NCBI GenBank assembly: GCA_900638155.1
Contig: LR134495.1
Location: 1,178,001-1,242,000, forward strand
DNA: 64,000 bases
Origin: Mannheimia haemolytica
GTDB taxonomy: Bacteria; Pseudomonadota; Gammaproteobacteria; Enterobacterales; Pasteurellaceae
Direction of reading: 5' to 3'
The notes beneath the pieces are model-generated. The model did no database searches. It saw nothing but the letters and a program-made list of their open reading frames with translations, and was not told the origin of the DNA. This document shows positions 41,562-49,795 of this stretch, piece after piece. Each line of letters begins with the position of its first letter. Position 1 is the stretch's first letter. The translations under genes were made by a program, and so were the position numbers.

Positions 41562-42528
41562 GCAGCCACCTACGCGTGGCTGTGAATTGAAACGATTAGG
41601 CGGAAAGGGGATTGTTAAAAAGCCTAGGCAGCCACCTACGCGTGGCTGTGAATTGAAACAGCAAACCGCTCCCTTAACCCTTCGGGCAACTTTGCAGCCA
41701 CCTACGCGTGGCTGTGAATTGAAACTATCTATATTGGTAATAAAGGTACTAATATGTGGGCAGCCACCTACGCGTGGCTGTGAATTGAAACCCTACTGAA
41801 ATAGTTTGGATAGAAGAAAATACTGCAGCCACCTACGCGTGGCTGTGAATTGAAACTAATTCCAATACACCTCTCCAGATTATTGTAAGATGGCAGCCAC
41901 CTACGCGTGGCTGTGAATTGAAACACTAGTGACTAGTGAAGTAAGTTCACACACAAAAGCAGCCACCTACGCGTGGCTGTGAATTGAAACATTTCCATGA
42001 TTTAAGGCATACTTGGGCCAGTTGGGCAGCCACCTACGCGTGGCTGTGAATTGAAACGACCATATTCAAACGCATTGCCGTAGTATTGATGCAGCCACCT
42101 ACGCGTGGCTGTGAATTGAAACCATACGGCTTGCGTAACGATTTAAGCCGGTTTTGCAGCCACCTACGCGTGGCTGTGAATTGAAACCCTCTTTCGGAAT
42201 ATGGCACCTCGATACATCAGAAGCAGCCACCTACGCGTGGCTGTGAATTGAAACCGCATTTGCTACTTTCTGAGCACCACCAGTATGAGCGCAGCCACCT
42301 ACGCGTGGCTGTGAATTGAAACAAAACACCCACGCAGGGTTATTTGTCCACGCTTGTTTCCGCAGCCACCTACGCGTGGCTGTGAATTGAAACGTGTGGT
42401 GTGCGTGCTGAACCTTGTTTTTTACCGCCGCAGCCACCTACGCGTGGCTGTGAATTGAAACCATCACTTCACCTCCTGCTCAAACGGCTGGATAATGCAG
42501 CCACCTATGCGTGGTTGTGTATTGAAAC
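41562..42528 (+). CRISPR. Type I-C CRISPR array, 15 repeats and 14 spacers
   Basis: The repeat is 32 bp, beginning GCAGCCACCT and ending GTGAATTGAAAC. It has an internal palindrome AGCCAC-CTACGC-GTGGCT and the 3' ATTGAAAC handle usual for I-C. Repeat starts are 41562, 41628, 41694, 41760, 41825, 41893, 41959, 42026, 42091, 42156, 42223, 42291, 42362, 42430 and 42497. The first 14 are identical; the last has three changes. Spacers are 33-36 nt except the twelfth, which is 39 nt. The leader is on the cas2 side, so the newest spacers are at low coordinates. No spacer matches another part of this window by eye. Confidence 0.98.
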
Positions 42529-42562
42529 TTACAAGATGCTGAAGTAGTTAAATCAATAGCAC

Positions 42563-42594
42563 GTAGCCATCTTCGCATCGATATATATTGAAAT
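42563..42594 (+). repeat. Decayed 16th CRISPR repeat beyond the array end
   Basis: A 32-nt segment starting GTAGCCATCT and ending ATATTGAAAT matches the array repeat at 22 of 32 positions. It lies 34 nt after the last recognisable repeat, exactly a spacer length. So 42529-42562 is probably a fossil spacer and this is a leader-distal repeat degraded by mutation. Confidence 0.75.
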
Positions 42595-42778
42595 ATTAAT
42601 GGTAAATTTGTATGTTGCTAATTAGATTGATTACATCGGCTATGTATCATAGTAATGAAGAAAATATTCTATGTTGCAAAAAATAATCAGAAATTACCCG
42701 CTTGTTCGAACTGAGTTTTTGTTTTCTAAGATGTGAAATGATACACTTTAGATAGTTTTAAAATATAGAGACAGTAAG

Positions 42779-44254
42779 ATGAGTAGTACGGAATTATTAG
42801 TGAATGTTACCCCAAGTGAAACAAGGGTAGCATTGGTAGAAAACGGGATATTGAAAGAATTACATATTGAGCGGGAAGCTAAACGCGGGATTGTTGGTAA
42901 TATTTATAAGGGAAGGGTGACAAGGGTATTACCAGGTATGCAATCTGCTTTTGTGGATATCGGCTTGGAGAAGGCTGCATTTTTGCACGCTTCTGATATT
43001 GTTTCTCATACGGAATGTGTTGATGAAAATGAAAAGAAGCAATTTCTGGTTAAAGATATTTCTGAATTGGTACGTGAAGGGCAAGATATAGTCGTGCAAG
43101 TAGTGAAAGACCCAATTGGTACTAAAGGAGCTAGGCTCACTACTGATATTACGTTACCATCTCGTTATTTAGTGTTTATGCCAGAAAATAGCCATGTGGG
43201 AGTATCTCAGCGGATTGAAAGTGAAGAAGAGCGTGCTCGTTTAAAAAGCTTGGTTGAGCCTTATTGTGATGAACTTGGGGGCTTTATTGTACGTACCGCT
43301 GCAGAAGAGGCAACTGAAGAAAGTTTAAAGCAAGATGTTGAATTTTTAAAACGGTTGTGGCGTAAAGTATTAGAACGAAAAGGGAAATATTCCGCAAAAT
43401 CAATGCTTTATGGAGAGCTTGCGCTTGCTCAAAGGGTACTGCGTGATTTTATTGGTACACATATCAATTCAGTTAGAATCGATTCAAAGCTCACTTATGA
43501 GCAAGTGCGAGAATTTTTAGCTGAATTTATGCCTGAGCTAACAGATTGCGTTACTCTCTATACCGGTCAGCAAACTTTATTTGATGCCTATGGCGTAGAA
43601 AAAGCAATTCAGAAAGCATTAGATAAACGGGTTGATTTAAAATCCGGAGGATATTTAATTATTGAGCAAACCGAAGCGATGACAACCATTGATATTAATA
43701 CCGGTGCTTTTGTAGGACATCGTAACCTTGCACATACGATTTTTAATACTAATATTGAAGCAACTCAAGCAATCGCACACCAGCTACAGTTGCGCAATTT
43801 AGGTGGTATTATCATTATTGATTTTATTGATATGCAAGAGGAAGAGCATCGTGAAAGAGTGTTACAATCTTTAAAAGAAGCTCTAAAAGGCGATCGAGTC
43901 AAAACTAATGTGAATGGCTTTACTCAGCTTGGCTTGGTGGAGATGACCAGAAAACGTACAAGGGAGAGTCTAGAGCGAATTCTTTGTTGCGATTGTCCGG
44001 CTTGTCGAGGTCGAGGTACGGTGAAAACGGTTGAGACGGTTTGTTATGAAATTATGCGAGAAGTGGTTCGTGTACATCACCTATTTAAAACCGATAAAAT
44101 TAATGTTTATGCTTCTAAAGAAGTAGCGGAATATTTGATTAATGAAGAGAGTCATGCATTATTGGCGGAAGTGCAAGCCTTTATTGGTAAGAAAATCGAG
44201 GTAAAATTAGAGCCATATTATCATCAAGAGCAGTTTGATGTGGTCGTGATGTAA
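42779..44254 (+). CDS. rng: Ribonuclease G
   Basis: Endoribonuclease that matures the 5' end of 16S rRNA and degrades mRNA, 491 residues. The N-terminal S1 domain is 'GNIYKGRVTRVLPGMQSAFVDIGLEKAAFLHASDI'. The catalytic region carries 'TTIDINTGAFVGH' and 'GGIIIIDFIDM' with the two metal-binding Asp. The Zn-link is 'CCDCPACRGRGTVKT'. The length matches RNase G and is far shorter than RNase E. The 42595-42778 stretch upstream is A+T-rich with a USS-like CCGCTTGTTC and no other feature I can support. Confidence 0.95.
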   Translation: MSSTELLVNVTPSETRVALVENGILKELHIEREAKRGIVGNIYKGRVTRVLPGMQSAFVDIGLEKAAFLHASDIVSHTECVDENEKKQFLVKDISELVREGQDIVVQVVKDPIGTKGARLTTDITLPSRYLVFMPENSHVGVSQRIESEEERARLKSLVEPYCDELGGFIVRTAAEEATEESLKQDVEFLKRLWRKVLERKGKYSAKSMLYGELALAQRVLRDFIGTHINSVRIDSKLTYEQVREFLAEFMPELTDCVTLYTGQQTLFDAYGVEKAIQKALDKRVDLKSGGYLIIEQTEAMTTIDINTGAFVGHRNLAHTIFNTNIEATQAIAHQLQLRNLGGIIIIDFIDMQEEEHRERVLQSLKEALKGDRVKTNVNGFTQLGLVEMTRKRTRESLERILCCDCPACRGRGTVKTVETVCYEIMREVVRVHHLFKTDKINVYASKEVAEYLINEESHALLAEVQAFIGKKIEVKLEPYYHQEQFDVVVM

Positions 44255-44266
44255 TCTATTACTTGG

Positions 44267-44290
44267 TTGAGGCTAAATAGTTAGCCTCAA
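44267..44290 (+). terminator. Hairpin after rng
   Basis: TTGAGGCTAA, a 4-nt loop, TTAGCCTCAA. No U-run follows, so it may be a weak terminator or mRNA 3' stabiliser. Confidence 0.45.
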
Positions 44291-44407
44291 TATCGTTAGT
44301 TACAAAAAATTTAGAAAATCTGACCGCTTGTTTCCTATCCAAATTCCTCAAAATAACGTATAATCGTCCAGTTTTATTTATCCTTTTTTGAAATCTAAGG
44401 TAATTCA

Positions 44408-45910
44408 ATGTCTGAAGTAGAAAATCAAGAATTAGATCTAAACGGTGAAATGTTAGCCCGCCGTGAAAAATTAAACAAAATCCGTGAGCAGGGTAACGCA
44501 TTTCCAAATACATTCCGTCGTGATGCGTTAGCCAAAGATCTGCACGCTCAATATGATGCAGTGGAAGGTGAAACCTTAAAAGAACAGAATATTCAAGTGA
44601 AAGTTGCCGGTCGTGTTATGCTAAAACGCGTGATGGGTAAGGCGTCTTTCTTTACCATTCAAGATGTAAGCGGTGCGATTCAGCTTTATGTGGCTCGTGA
44701 TAACTTAAGTGACAATGTTTACGAAGAAAAAGTCAGCCTGTGGGATTTGGGCGACATTGTTGGCGTTGAAGGGACTTTATTTAAAACCAAAACCGGTGAA
44801 TTAACGGTTCGTTGCTCTGAAGTTCAACTTTTAACCAAGTCTTTACGCCCATTACCAGACAAACATCATGGCTTAACGGATCTAGAGACCCGTTATCGCC
44901 AGCGTTATTTAGACTTGATTTCTAATGAAGAATCTCGCCGTACTTTTATGATCCGCTCGCAAGTGGTTTCTGGTATTCGTAAATTCTTCTTAGAAAGAGA
45001 CTTTATTGAAGTTGAAACGCCAATGTTACAAGTGATCCCGGGCGGTGCGGCAGCGAAGCCTTTTATCACTCATCATAATGCGTTAGATGTGGATATGTAC
45101 CTGCGTATTGCCCCAGAGCTTTACTTAAAACGTTTAGTTGTGGGTGGTTTTGAGCGAGTATTTGAGCTTAACCGTAACTTCCGTAACGAAGGGGTTTCAG
45201 TACGCCACAATCCTGAATTTACAATGATTGAGTACTACCAAGCCTATGCGGATTATCACGATTTAATGGATAATACCGAAGAACTGTTACGCCAATTAGC
45301 CTTAGATATTCTTGGCACAACTGACGTACCTTATGGTGATTATGTATTCGATTTCGGTAAACCGTTTGAGCGTATTACGATGCACGATGCGATTGTGAAA
45401 TATGGTAACGGCATTCAACGTGAAGATTTAGACAGCTTCGAGAAAAGTGTGGAAATTGCGAAAGGGCTAGGGATTGAAATTCAAAAATCTTGGGGCTTAG
45501 GCTCGGTAGTGAATGCAATTTTTGAAGAAGTGGCGGAACATCAATTAATTCAGCCGACTTTCCTGATGGCTCACCCGGCAGAAATTTCTCCATTGGCTCG
45601 CCGTAATGATGAAAACCCTGAGGTAACTGATCGTTTTGAGTTATTTATCGGTGGTCGTGAGATCGGTAACGGTTTCTCAGAATTAAATGATGCTGAAGAC
45701 CAAGCAGAGCGTTTTGATGCTCAAGTTGCGGCTAAAGATGCCGGTGATGATGAAGCGATGTTTAAAGATGAAGACTTTATCGTGGCATTAGAACACGGTC
45801 TGCCGCCAACAGCGGGTGAAGGTTTAGGAATTGACCGCTTAGCAATGATTTTTGCGAACGCCCCATCAATTCGTGATGTAATTTTATTCCCGGCGATGCG
45901 TCAGAAGTAA
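44408..45910 (+). CDS. lysS: Lysyl-tRNA synthetase, class II
   Basis: Charges tRNA-Lys, 500 residues. An N-terminal OB-fold anticodon domain includes '[23 protein letters not shown]'. The class II core has motif 2 '[26 protein letters not shown]' and motif 3 '[19 protein letters not shown]'. A TATAAT hexamer lies at 44359-44364, so it has its own promoter. It ends at a strong terminator. Confidence 0.97.
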   Translation: MSEVENQELDLNGEMLARREKLNKIREQGNAFPNTFRRDALAKDLHAQYDAVEGETLKEQNIQVKVAGRVMLKRVMGKASFFTIQDVSGAIQLYVARDNLSDNVYEEKVSLWDLGDIVGVEGTLFKTKTGELTVRCSEVQLLTKSLRPLPDKHHGLTDLETRYRQRYLDLISNEESRRTFMIRSQVVSGIRKFFLERDFIEVETPMLQVIPGGAAAKPFITHHNALDVDMYLRIAPELYLKRLVVGGFERVFELNRNFRNEGVSVRHNPEFTMIEYYQAYADYHDLMDNTEELLRQLALDILGTTDVPYGDYVFDFGKPFERITMHDAIVKYGNGIQREDLDSFEKSVEIAKGLGIEIQKSWGLGSVVNAIFEEVAEHQLIQPTFLMAHPAEISPLARRNDENPEVTDRFELFIGGREIGNGFSELNDAEDQAERFDAQVAAKDAGDDEAMFKDEDFIVALEHGLPPTAGEGLGIDRLAMIFANAPSIRDVILFPAMRQK

Positions 45911-45923
45911 TCAGAAATAGAAC

Positions 45924-45950
45924 AAAAGCACACTTCGGTGTGCTTTTTTG
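45924..45950 (+). terminator. lysS intrinsic terminator
   Basis: AAAAGCACAC-TTCG-GTGTGCTTTTTT: a stable UUCG tetraloop hairpin with a U-run, also usable on the other strand for metX. Confidence 0.88.
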
Positions 45951-45987
45951 TATTACAAGCGGTCAAATTTATAATAAAAAATGCAAT

Positions 45988-47061
45988 TTATTTTGCTAAT
46001 CCGGCTTTAATCATCGGTTCAAAAAAGTCATAATCAACCAAAAAGGCATCGTGGCCGAAATCGGAATTGAACTCGTGGAACTCTAAATTCACGCCTGCCT
46101 GTTCTAATTTTTGTTTGCTTTTATACACATCAATTTGTTTGAATAGCTGGTCGCTAGTTACCGCTACAAAGGTGTAATTGGCTTTAATCCGTTTTAGGGC
46201 AGTTTCCTCATTTTCATAGCCAAGAGCCGGGTCGTATAAATCTAATGCTCGGAGTAAACGCAGATAAGTATTGGCATCGAAACGACCTAAAAATTTCGTG
46301 CCTTGATAGCTTAAATAGGATTCCACTTGGAAATGGTCGCCCCAAATTTGTCCTTGCTGTTTGGTTTCTCGTCCAAAGGCTTTAGCAAGTTGAATATCAG
46401 TACGGTAAGTCAGCATACCGAGCATACGGGCGATTTTTAAGCCGTTATCAGGTGCAATGCCATCATAATAGTTCCCACCGTTAAAGTGTGGATCGTTAAT
46501 AATAGCTTGGCGCATAACGTGGTTAAAACCGATAGCCTCGGCACTTAGGATAAGTGATGAACAAAGATTTATAATGTTGCGAACTTTATCAGGGTAACTA
46601 ATACCCCACTGTGTTGCTTGCATTCCGCCGAAAGATCCCCCTACCACTGCGTGAAGTTGAGGGATTTCTAAATAGTCCAATAATGCTTTTTGTACATTAA
46701 CAATATCTTGCACTGTAATAATTGGAAACAAACTACCGTAAGGTTTATTGGTTTTAGGGTTAATCGAAGCTGGGCCGGTTGTGCCTTTACAACCGCCTAA
46801 TACATTACTGCAAATAAAGAAATATTTATCGGTATCAAACGCAAGCCCTTTGCCGATGAAATCTTGCCACCAGCCTTTCTCGGTTGGTGAGTCATAGTAA
46901 GGCTCAGCATCACCGGTAAGGGCGTGGCAAAGCAAGACCGCATTGCTTTTCTCTGCATTTAATCTGCCGTAAGTCTGGTAAGCCACTGTGATAGGGGACA
47001 GTTCGCCTCCTAATGTGAGTGGTAAAGGTACGTCCTCAAAAAGGGTAATCTGCTGAGCCAT
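45988..47061 (-). CDS. metX: Homoserine O-acetyltransferase
   Basis: First committed step of methionine synthesis by the acetyl route, 357 residues with an alpha/beta-hydrolase fold. The nucleophile Ser143 lies in '[14 protein letters not shown]'. The Asp is in '[10 protein letters not shown]' and the His in '[12 protein letters not shown]' near the C terminus. '[14 protein letters not shown]' and '[17 protein letters not shown]' are further MetX hallmarks. Some MetX-like proteins are succinyltransferases; the acyl specificity is not certain from sequence. It has a strong promoter and MetJ boxes upstream. Confidence 0.93.
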   Translation of the reverse strand: MAQQITLFEDVPLPLTLGGELSPITVAYQTYGRLNAEKSNAVLLCHALTGDAEPYYDSPTEKGWWQDFIGKGLAFDTDKYFFICSNVLGGCKGTTGPASINPKTNKPYGSLFPIITVQDIVNVQKALLDYLEIPQLHAVVGGSFGGMQATQWGISYPDKVRNIINLCSSLILSAEAIGFNHVMRQAIINDPHFNGGNYYDGIAPDNGLKIARMLGMLTYRTDIQLAKAFGRETKQQGQIWGDHFQVESYLSYQGTKFLGRFDANTYLRLLRALDLYDPALGYENEETALKRIKANYTFVAVTSDQLFKQIDVYKSKQKLEQAGVNLEFHEFNSDFGHDAFLVDYDFFEPMIKAGLAK

Positions 47062-47117
47062 AAAAATCCTGTTTGCAAAAAATTCTGCTTTTTTGACCGC
47101 TTGTTGTAATGACCGTT

Positions 47118-47146
47118 AAATTAGCGGTGTTCATTTCAATTGTCAA
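47118..47146 (-). promoter_or_regulatory. metX sigma-70 promoter
   Basis: On the minus strand a perfect TTGACA (47141-47146) is followed after 17 nt by TAATTT (47118-47123). It lies about 60 nt upstream of the metX start and next to the MetJ boxes. Confidence 0.7.
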
Positions 47147-47154
47147 GAATTTTT

Positions 47155-47186
47155 AGACGTCTAAACGTCTAGATTTTTAAACGGCT
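47155..47186 (-). promoter_or_regulatory. Tandem MetJ operator (met boxes)
   Basis: Four contiguous 8-mers: AGACGTCT (perfect consensus), AAACGTCT, AGATTTTT and AAACGGCT. MetJ dimers bind arrays of two or more such boxes with S-adenosylmethionine. The array lies just upstream of the metX -35 hexamer, so methionine repression of metX is expected. It could also affect the divergent gene at 47329. Confidence 0.85.
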
Positions 47187-47328
47187 AAAATCAAAATTTT
47201 ATTGCTGAGAAGATATTTATTACTTAACAAATAACATGAAATAGAATAAATTTATTGAACGATTAGACTATTTTGTTTGTCTCTAATTTACCCATCTTAA
47301 ATAGGGTAGCAAAAGTAAAGGATCTCAT

Positions 47329-48012
47329 TTGAACCAAACGCGTGATAGGTTAGAAAAATTGCCACTTTTCCATAAAATGCAGCAGTTTATTATTAAGGCA
47401 TTGAAAATAATTGCAATTTTCCCCTTATTGGGAATAGCTATATTATTAGTGGTTGATTCACTTACAAGTTATATTGTGAGGGATAAAATTTATACAGATA
47501 GTAAACAGATTCCTTACCGGGAGTATGCAGTTGTACTCGGTACGGCAAAATTTTACTCTAAAGATGTGATTAACCAATATTATAAATATCGTTTGGAAGC
47601 CGCTAAGCAATTAGTCCAAGAAGGAAAGGTCAATCAGCTTTTGTTAAGTGGAGATAATAAAACGCCGTACTATAATGAGCCAAAAACAATGACAAGTGAT
47701 CTACTTAAAATGGGGATTGCGACTTCAAAAATTAAGCAGGATTATGCGGGGTATACCACTTTTGATTCAATAATTAGGGCTAAAAAAGTATATAAATTAC
47801 CGCCATTTACGATTATCTCCCAAAAATTCCACTGTGAAAGGGCATTGTTTATTGCAAAATTTAGGGATATTGATGCAATTTGTTATGCCGCTACATATCC
47901 AGAGGGGGCTTATCAGGTACGAATGCGGGAAATTTTAGCCAGATCGGCAATGGTTTTTAGTTTGTTGATAGGTAAAGAGCCTGAATCATTGGAAGATATC
48001 CGTTCTAAATGA
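47329..48012 (+). CDS. SanA/YdcF-type DUF218 membrane protein
   Basis: A 227-residue protein with one N-terminal hydrophobic segment (about residues 24-48, 'ALKIIAIFPLLGIAILLVVDSLTSYI'). A periplasmic-facing DUF218 domain follows: 'YAVVLGTAKF', 'YRLEAAKQLVQEGKVNQLLLSGDNKTPYYNEP', 'FTIISQKFHCERALFIAKF'. E. coli SanA affects envelope barrier function and vancomycin exclusion. The start is read as TTG at 47329 with an AAAGGA site; an ATG at 47377 is an alternative and would still keep the membrane segment. It is divergent from metX. Confidence 0.85.
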   Translation: MNQTRDRLEKLPLFHKMQQFIIKALKIIAIFPLLGIAILLVVDSLTSYIVRDKIYTDSKQIPYREYAVVLGTAKFYSKDVINQYYKYRLEAAKQLVQEGKVNQLLLSGDNKTPYYNEPKTMTSDLLKMGIATSKIKQDYAGYTTFDSIIRAKKVYKLPPFTIISQKFHCERALFIAKFRDIDAICYAATYPEGAYQVRMREILARSAMVFSLLIGKEPESLEDIRSK

Positions 48013-48048
48013 GATAGCCGGTCAGATAATGTTGACCGGCTATTTTGC

Positions 48049-48888
48049 TTATAAAATAATGGTTTTGTTTTTATATACAAATACTTTGTCAGCAAGCACT
48101 AATTCTAAGGCTTGGCTAAGTACGGTTTTCTCAACATCACGTCCAGCACGCATCATAGCCTCTGCGGTGTAGGTGTGATCAACATTAATCACATTTTGCA
48201 TAATAATTGGGCCTTCATCTAATTCATCATTCACAAAATGGGCGGTTGCACCGATAATTTTCACACCACGTTCGTATGCACGATGATAAGGTTTTGCACC
48301 AATGAAAGCGGGTAAGAACGAGTGGTGAATATTGACAACTCGGTTTGGATAACGAGCGACAAATTCCGGATTCAGCACCCGCATATATTTAGCCAACACA
48401 ATATAATCAGGTGAATATTCATCAATTTTTTCCGCTAATAATTTATCGTGTTCCACTCGGGTTAAATTTTCGTGGCTGACTAAATGGAATGGAATATCGA
48501 AACGTTCAACTAAACTTTTTAATGTTTCGTGGTTTCCAATCACGGCAGCAATTTCTACATCTAATCCACCATAGTAATTTTTCATCAGTAAGTCGCCTAA
48601 ACAATGTGCTTCTTTGGTAACTAAAATAACGATACGTTTTCTTTGTTTAGGGAGTAATTTATAGCTTGAGCCTTCAGGTAAGGTAAATTTTAAATCAGCG
48701 AGTAAGGTTTCATCATTAAAAATTCCGTTTAATTCGGTACGCATAAAAAAACGTTTAGTTTCATTCTCAACAAATTCAGAATTTTTAATAATATTTAATT
48801 GGTGCTTATAGCAAATATTGGTAATTTTAGCGACAAGTCCTGTATCATCAGGACATTCGGTTAATAATATTTTGTGTTGTTGTAGCAT
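48049..48888 (-). CDS. purU: Formyltetrahydrofolate deformylase
   Basis: Hydrolyses 10-formyl-THF to formate and THF, balancing one-carbon pools, 279 residues. The start at 48888 (MLQQHKILLTECPDDTGLVAKI) begins with the ACT domain; the longer open frame runs back through the hns terminator and is rejected. The hydrolase domain has 'VNIHHSFLPAFIGAKPYHRAYERGVKIIGATAHFVNDELDEGPI' with the catalytic Asn/His/Asp type residues of the formyltransferase fold. It lies downstream of hns with an intrinsic terminator between. Confidence 0.95.
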   Translation of the reverse strand: MLQQHKILLTECPDDTGLVAKITNICYKHQLNIIKNSEFVENETKRFFMRTELNGIFNDETLLADLKFTLPEGSSYKLLPKQRKRIVILVTKEAHCLGDLLMKNYYGGLDVEIAAVIGNHETLKSLVERFDIPFHLVSHENLTRVEHDKLLAEKIDEYSPDYIVLAKYMRVLNPEFVARYPNRVVNIHHSFLPAFIGAKPYHRAYERGVKIIGATAHFVNDELDEGPIIMQNVINVDHTYTAEAMMRAGRDVEKTVLSQALELVLADKVFVYKNKTIIL

Positions 48889-48900
48889 TTCATTTCCTAT

Positions 48901-48932
48901 TATAAAAATAAGAGAACTCAATTGAGTTCTCT
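48901..48932 (-). terminator. hns intrinsic terminator
   Basis: On the minus strand a perfect 22-nt palindrome, AGAGAACTCAA/TTGAGTTCTCT, is followed by TTATTTTTATA. Confidence 0.8.
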
Positions 48933-48957
48933 TTAAACTAAAAATAGTTATAGCCAA

Positions 48958-49359
48958 TTAAATAGCAAAATCTTCTAATTTTTTACCACTATCTAAAGCA
49001 TCTTGTAATGCCTTTGGTGTTCTGCCTTGACCTGTCCAAGTTTTCTCATTGCCGTTAGCATCAACAAATTTATATTTAGCCGGGCGAGGTGATAGTGCTT
49101 TACGTGCTTTGATTACTTTATCTGCTAATAATTCAGCTAATTCATCAATAGATAACCCATCTTGTTTTAGCATTTCTCTATATTTATTTAAACTTTCTAG
49201 TTGTTTTAGTTTTTCTAATTCTTCCTGTTTCATTTCTTCTTCTTTTTCAGCAATAATTATATCTAATTTCTCAGAAATTGATTTTAATTGCTCTAATGCT
49301 AAATCTTTAGCCAAAGCCCTTAAGCTGCGGATATTCAAAAGACTTTTTAAAGCTGACAT
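48958..49359 (-). CDS. hns: H-NS family nucleoid protein
   Basis: A 133-residue DNA-binding silencer of A+T-rich, often horizontally acquired DNA. The N-terminal coiled-coil oligomerisation region spans about residues 1-75 (Leu/Lys/Glu-rich). The C-terminal domain has 'KYKFVDANGNEKTWTGQGRTPKALQDALDSGKKLEDFAI', with the minor-groove AT-hook-like loop TGQGRTP. It is a candidate regulator of A+T-rich inserts such as those in the cas operon, by general H-NS behaviour only. Confidence 0.95.
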   Translation of the reverse strand: MSALKSLLNIRSLRALAKDLALEQLKSISEKLDIIIAEKEEEMKQEELEKLKQLESLNKYREMLKQDGLSIDELAELLADKVIKARKALSPRPAKYKFVDANGNEKTWTGQGRTPKALQDALDSGKKLEDFAI

Positions 49360-49497
49360 TTTACTCTCCTAAATTAATGTTTTATATAAGTAGCTTTTAT
49401 GCTCCTTTTATCATATCTCAAAAGGCATTTTAGGTAAATAAGCATAAATAAAAAAATAGATACTTTATATCTAAAGATATTCGTGCTATCTTAAACA

Positions 49498-49680
49498 CTG
49501 TCCTACAAATTGTAGAGGTGCGAATTCAATAAGTATTTCTTCTGAGTGGAAAACGATGAAGGGGAAGGAAAGGTGAATTTGCCGAAATCAATTAAGCGTC
49601 ATCTTAATTGGTTGGGGTCGTTGTCGAAAGAAACGACACTGTCGTAGTAAATGCTACGGAGTGCTACTGTTAGGGTGGGT
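49498..49680 (+). ncRNA. Lysine riboswitch (L-box)
   Basis: The conserved L-box core is present in order: AGAGGTGCGA near 49514, GTGGAAAACGATGAAGGGGA, GGTGAATTTGCCGAAAT, TTGGGGTCGTT with the AACGAC partner, CACTGTCGTAGTAAATGCTACGG and GGAGTGCTACTG near 49659. P1 forms between GTAG plus TCCTA on the 5' side and CTAC plus TAGGG on the 3' side. It lies in the leader of the NhaC-family transporter gene. Lysine binding should reduce that gene's expression. Confidence 0.93.
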
Positions 49681-49737
49681 TTCAGATATTTCACATTTGC
49701 CTTCCTTTCATATTTATTTTTATAAATATCCCAGTAG
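49664..49737 (+). promoter_or_regulatory. Possible expression platform of the lysine riboswitch
   Basis: CTACTG (49664-49669), part of the P1 3' strand, can also pair perfectly with CAGTAG (49732-49737). Between them ATATTTAT-TTTT-ATAAATAT (49710-49729) forms an A+U hairpin. Pairing of CTACTG with one partner or the other gives a switch. No classical G+C-rich terminator is seen, so control may be translational; the AGAGG ribosome site is only about 50 nt further on. Confidence 0.4.
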
Positions 49738-49795
49738 ATCTCTTGTTTGGCTATTCTTATTTATACAAATTATACACAGTCATTTTAGAGGTTTT

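Noticed and set aside
41587..42437. Open frames through the CRISPR array (for example 41587-41799 plus, 42231-42437 minus)
   Set aside because: They translate the repeat itself (recurring QPPTRGCELK-like units); they are artefacts of a 32-bp repeat with similar spacer lengths.
30634..42778. Prophage or integrative element carrying the CRISPR locus
   Set aside because: No integrase, transposase, tRNA target or flanking direct repeats were seen around it.
49661..49795. N-terminal extension of the NhaC-family gene
   Set aside because: This stretch is inside the lysine riboswitch and its platform, and the family N terminus starts at 49796.
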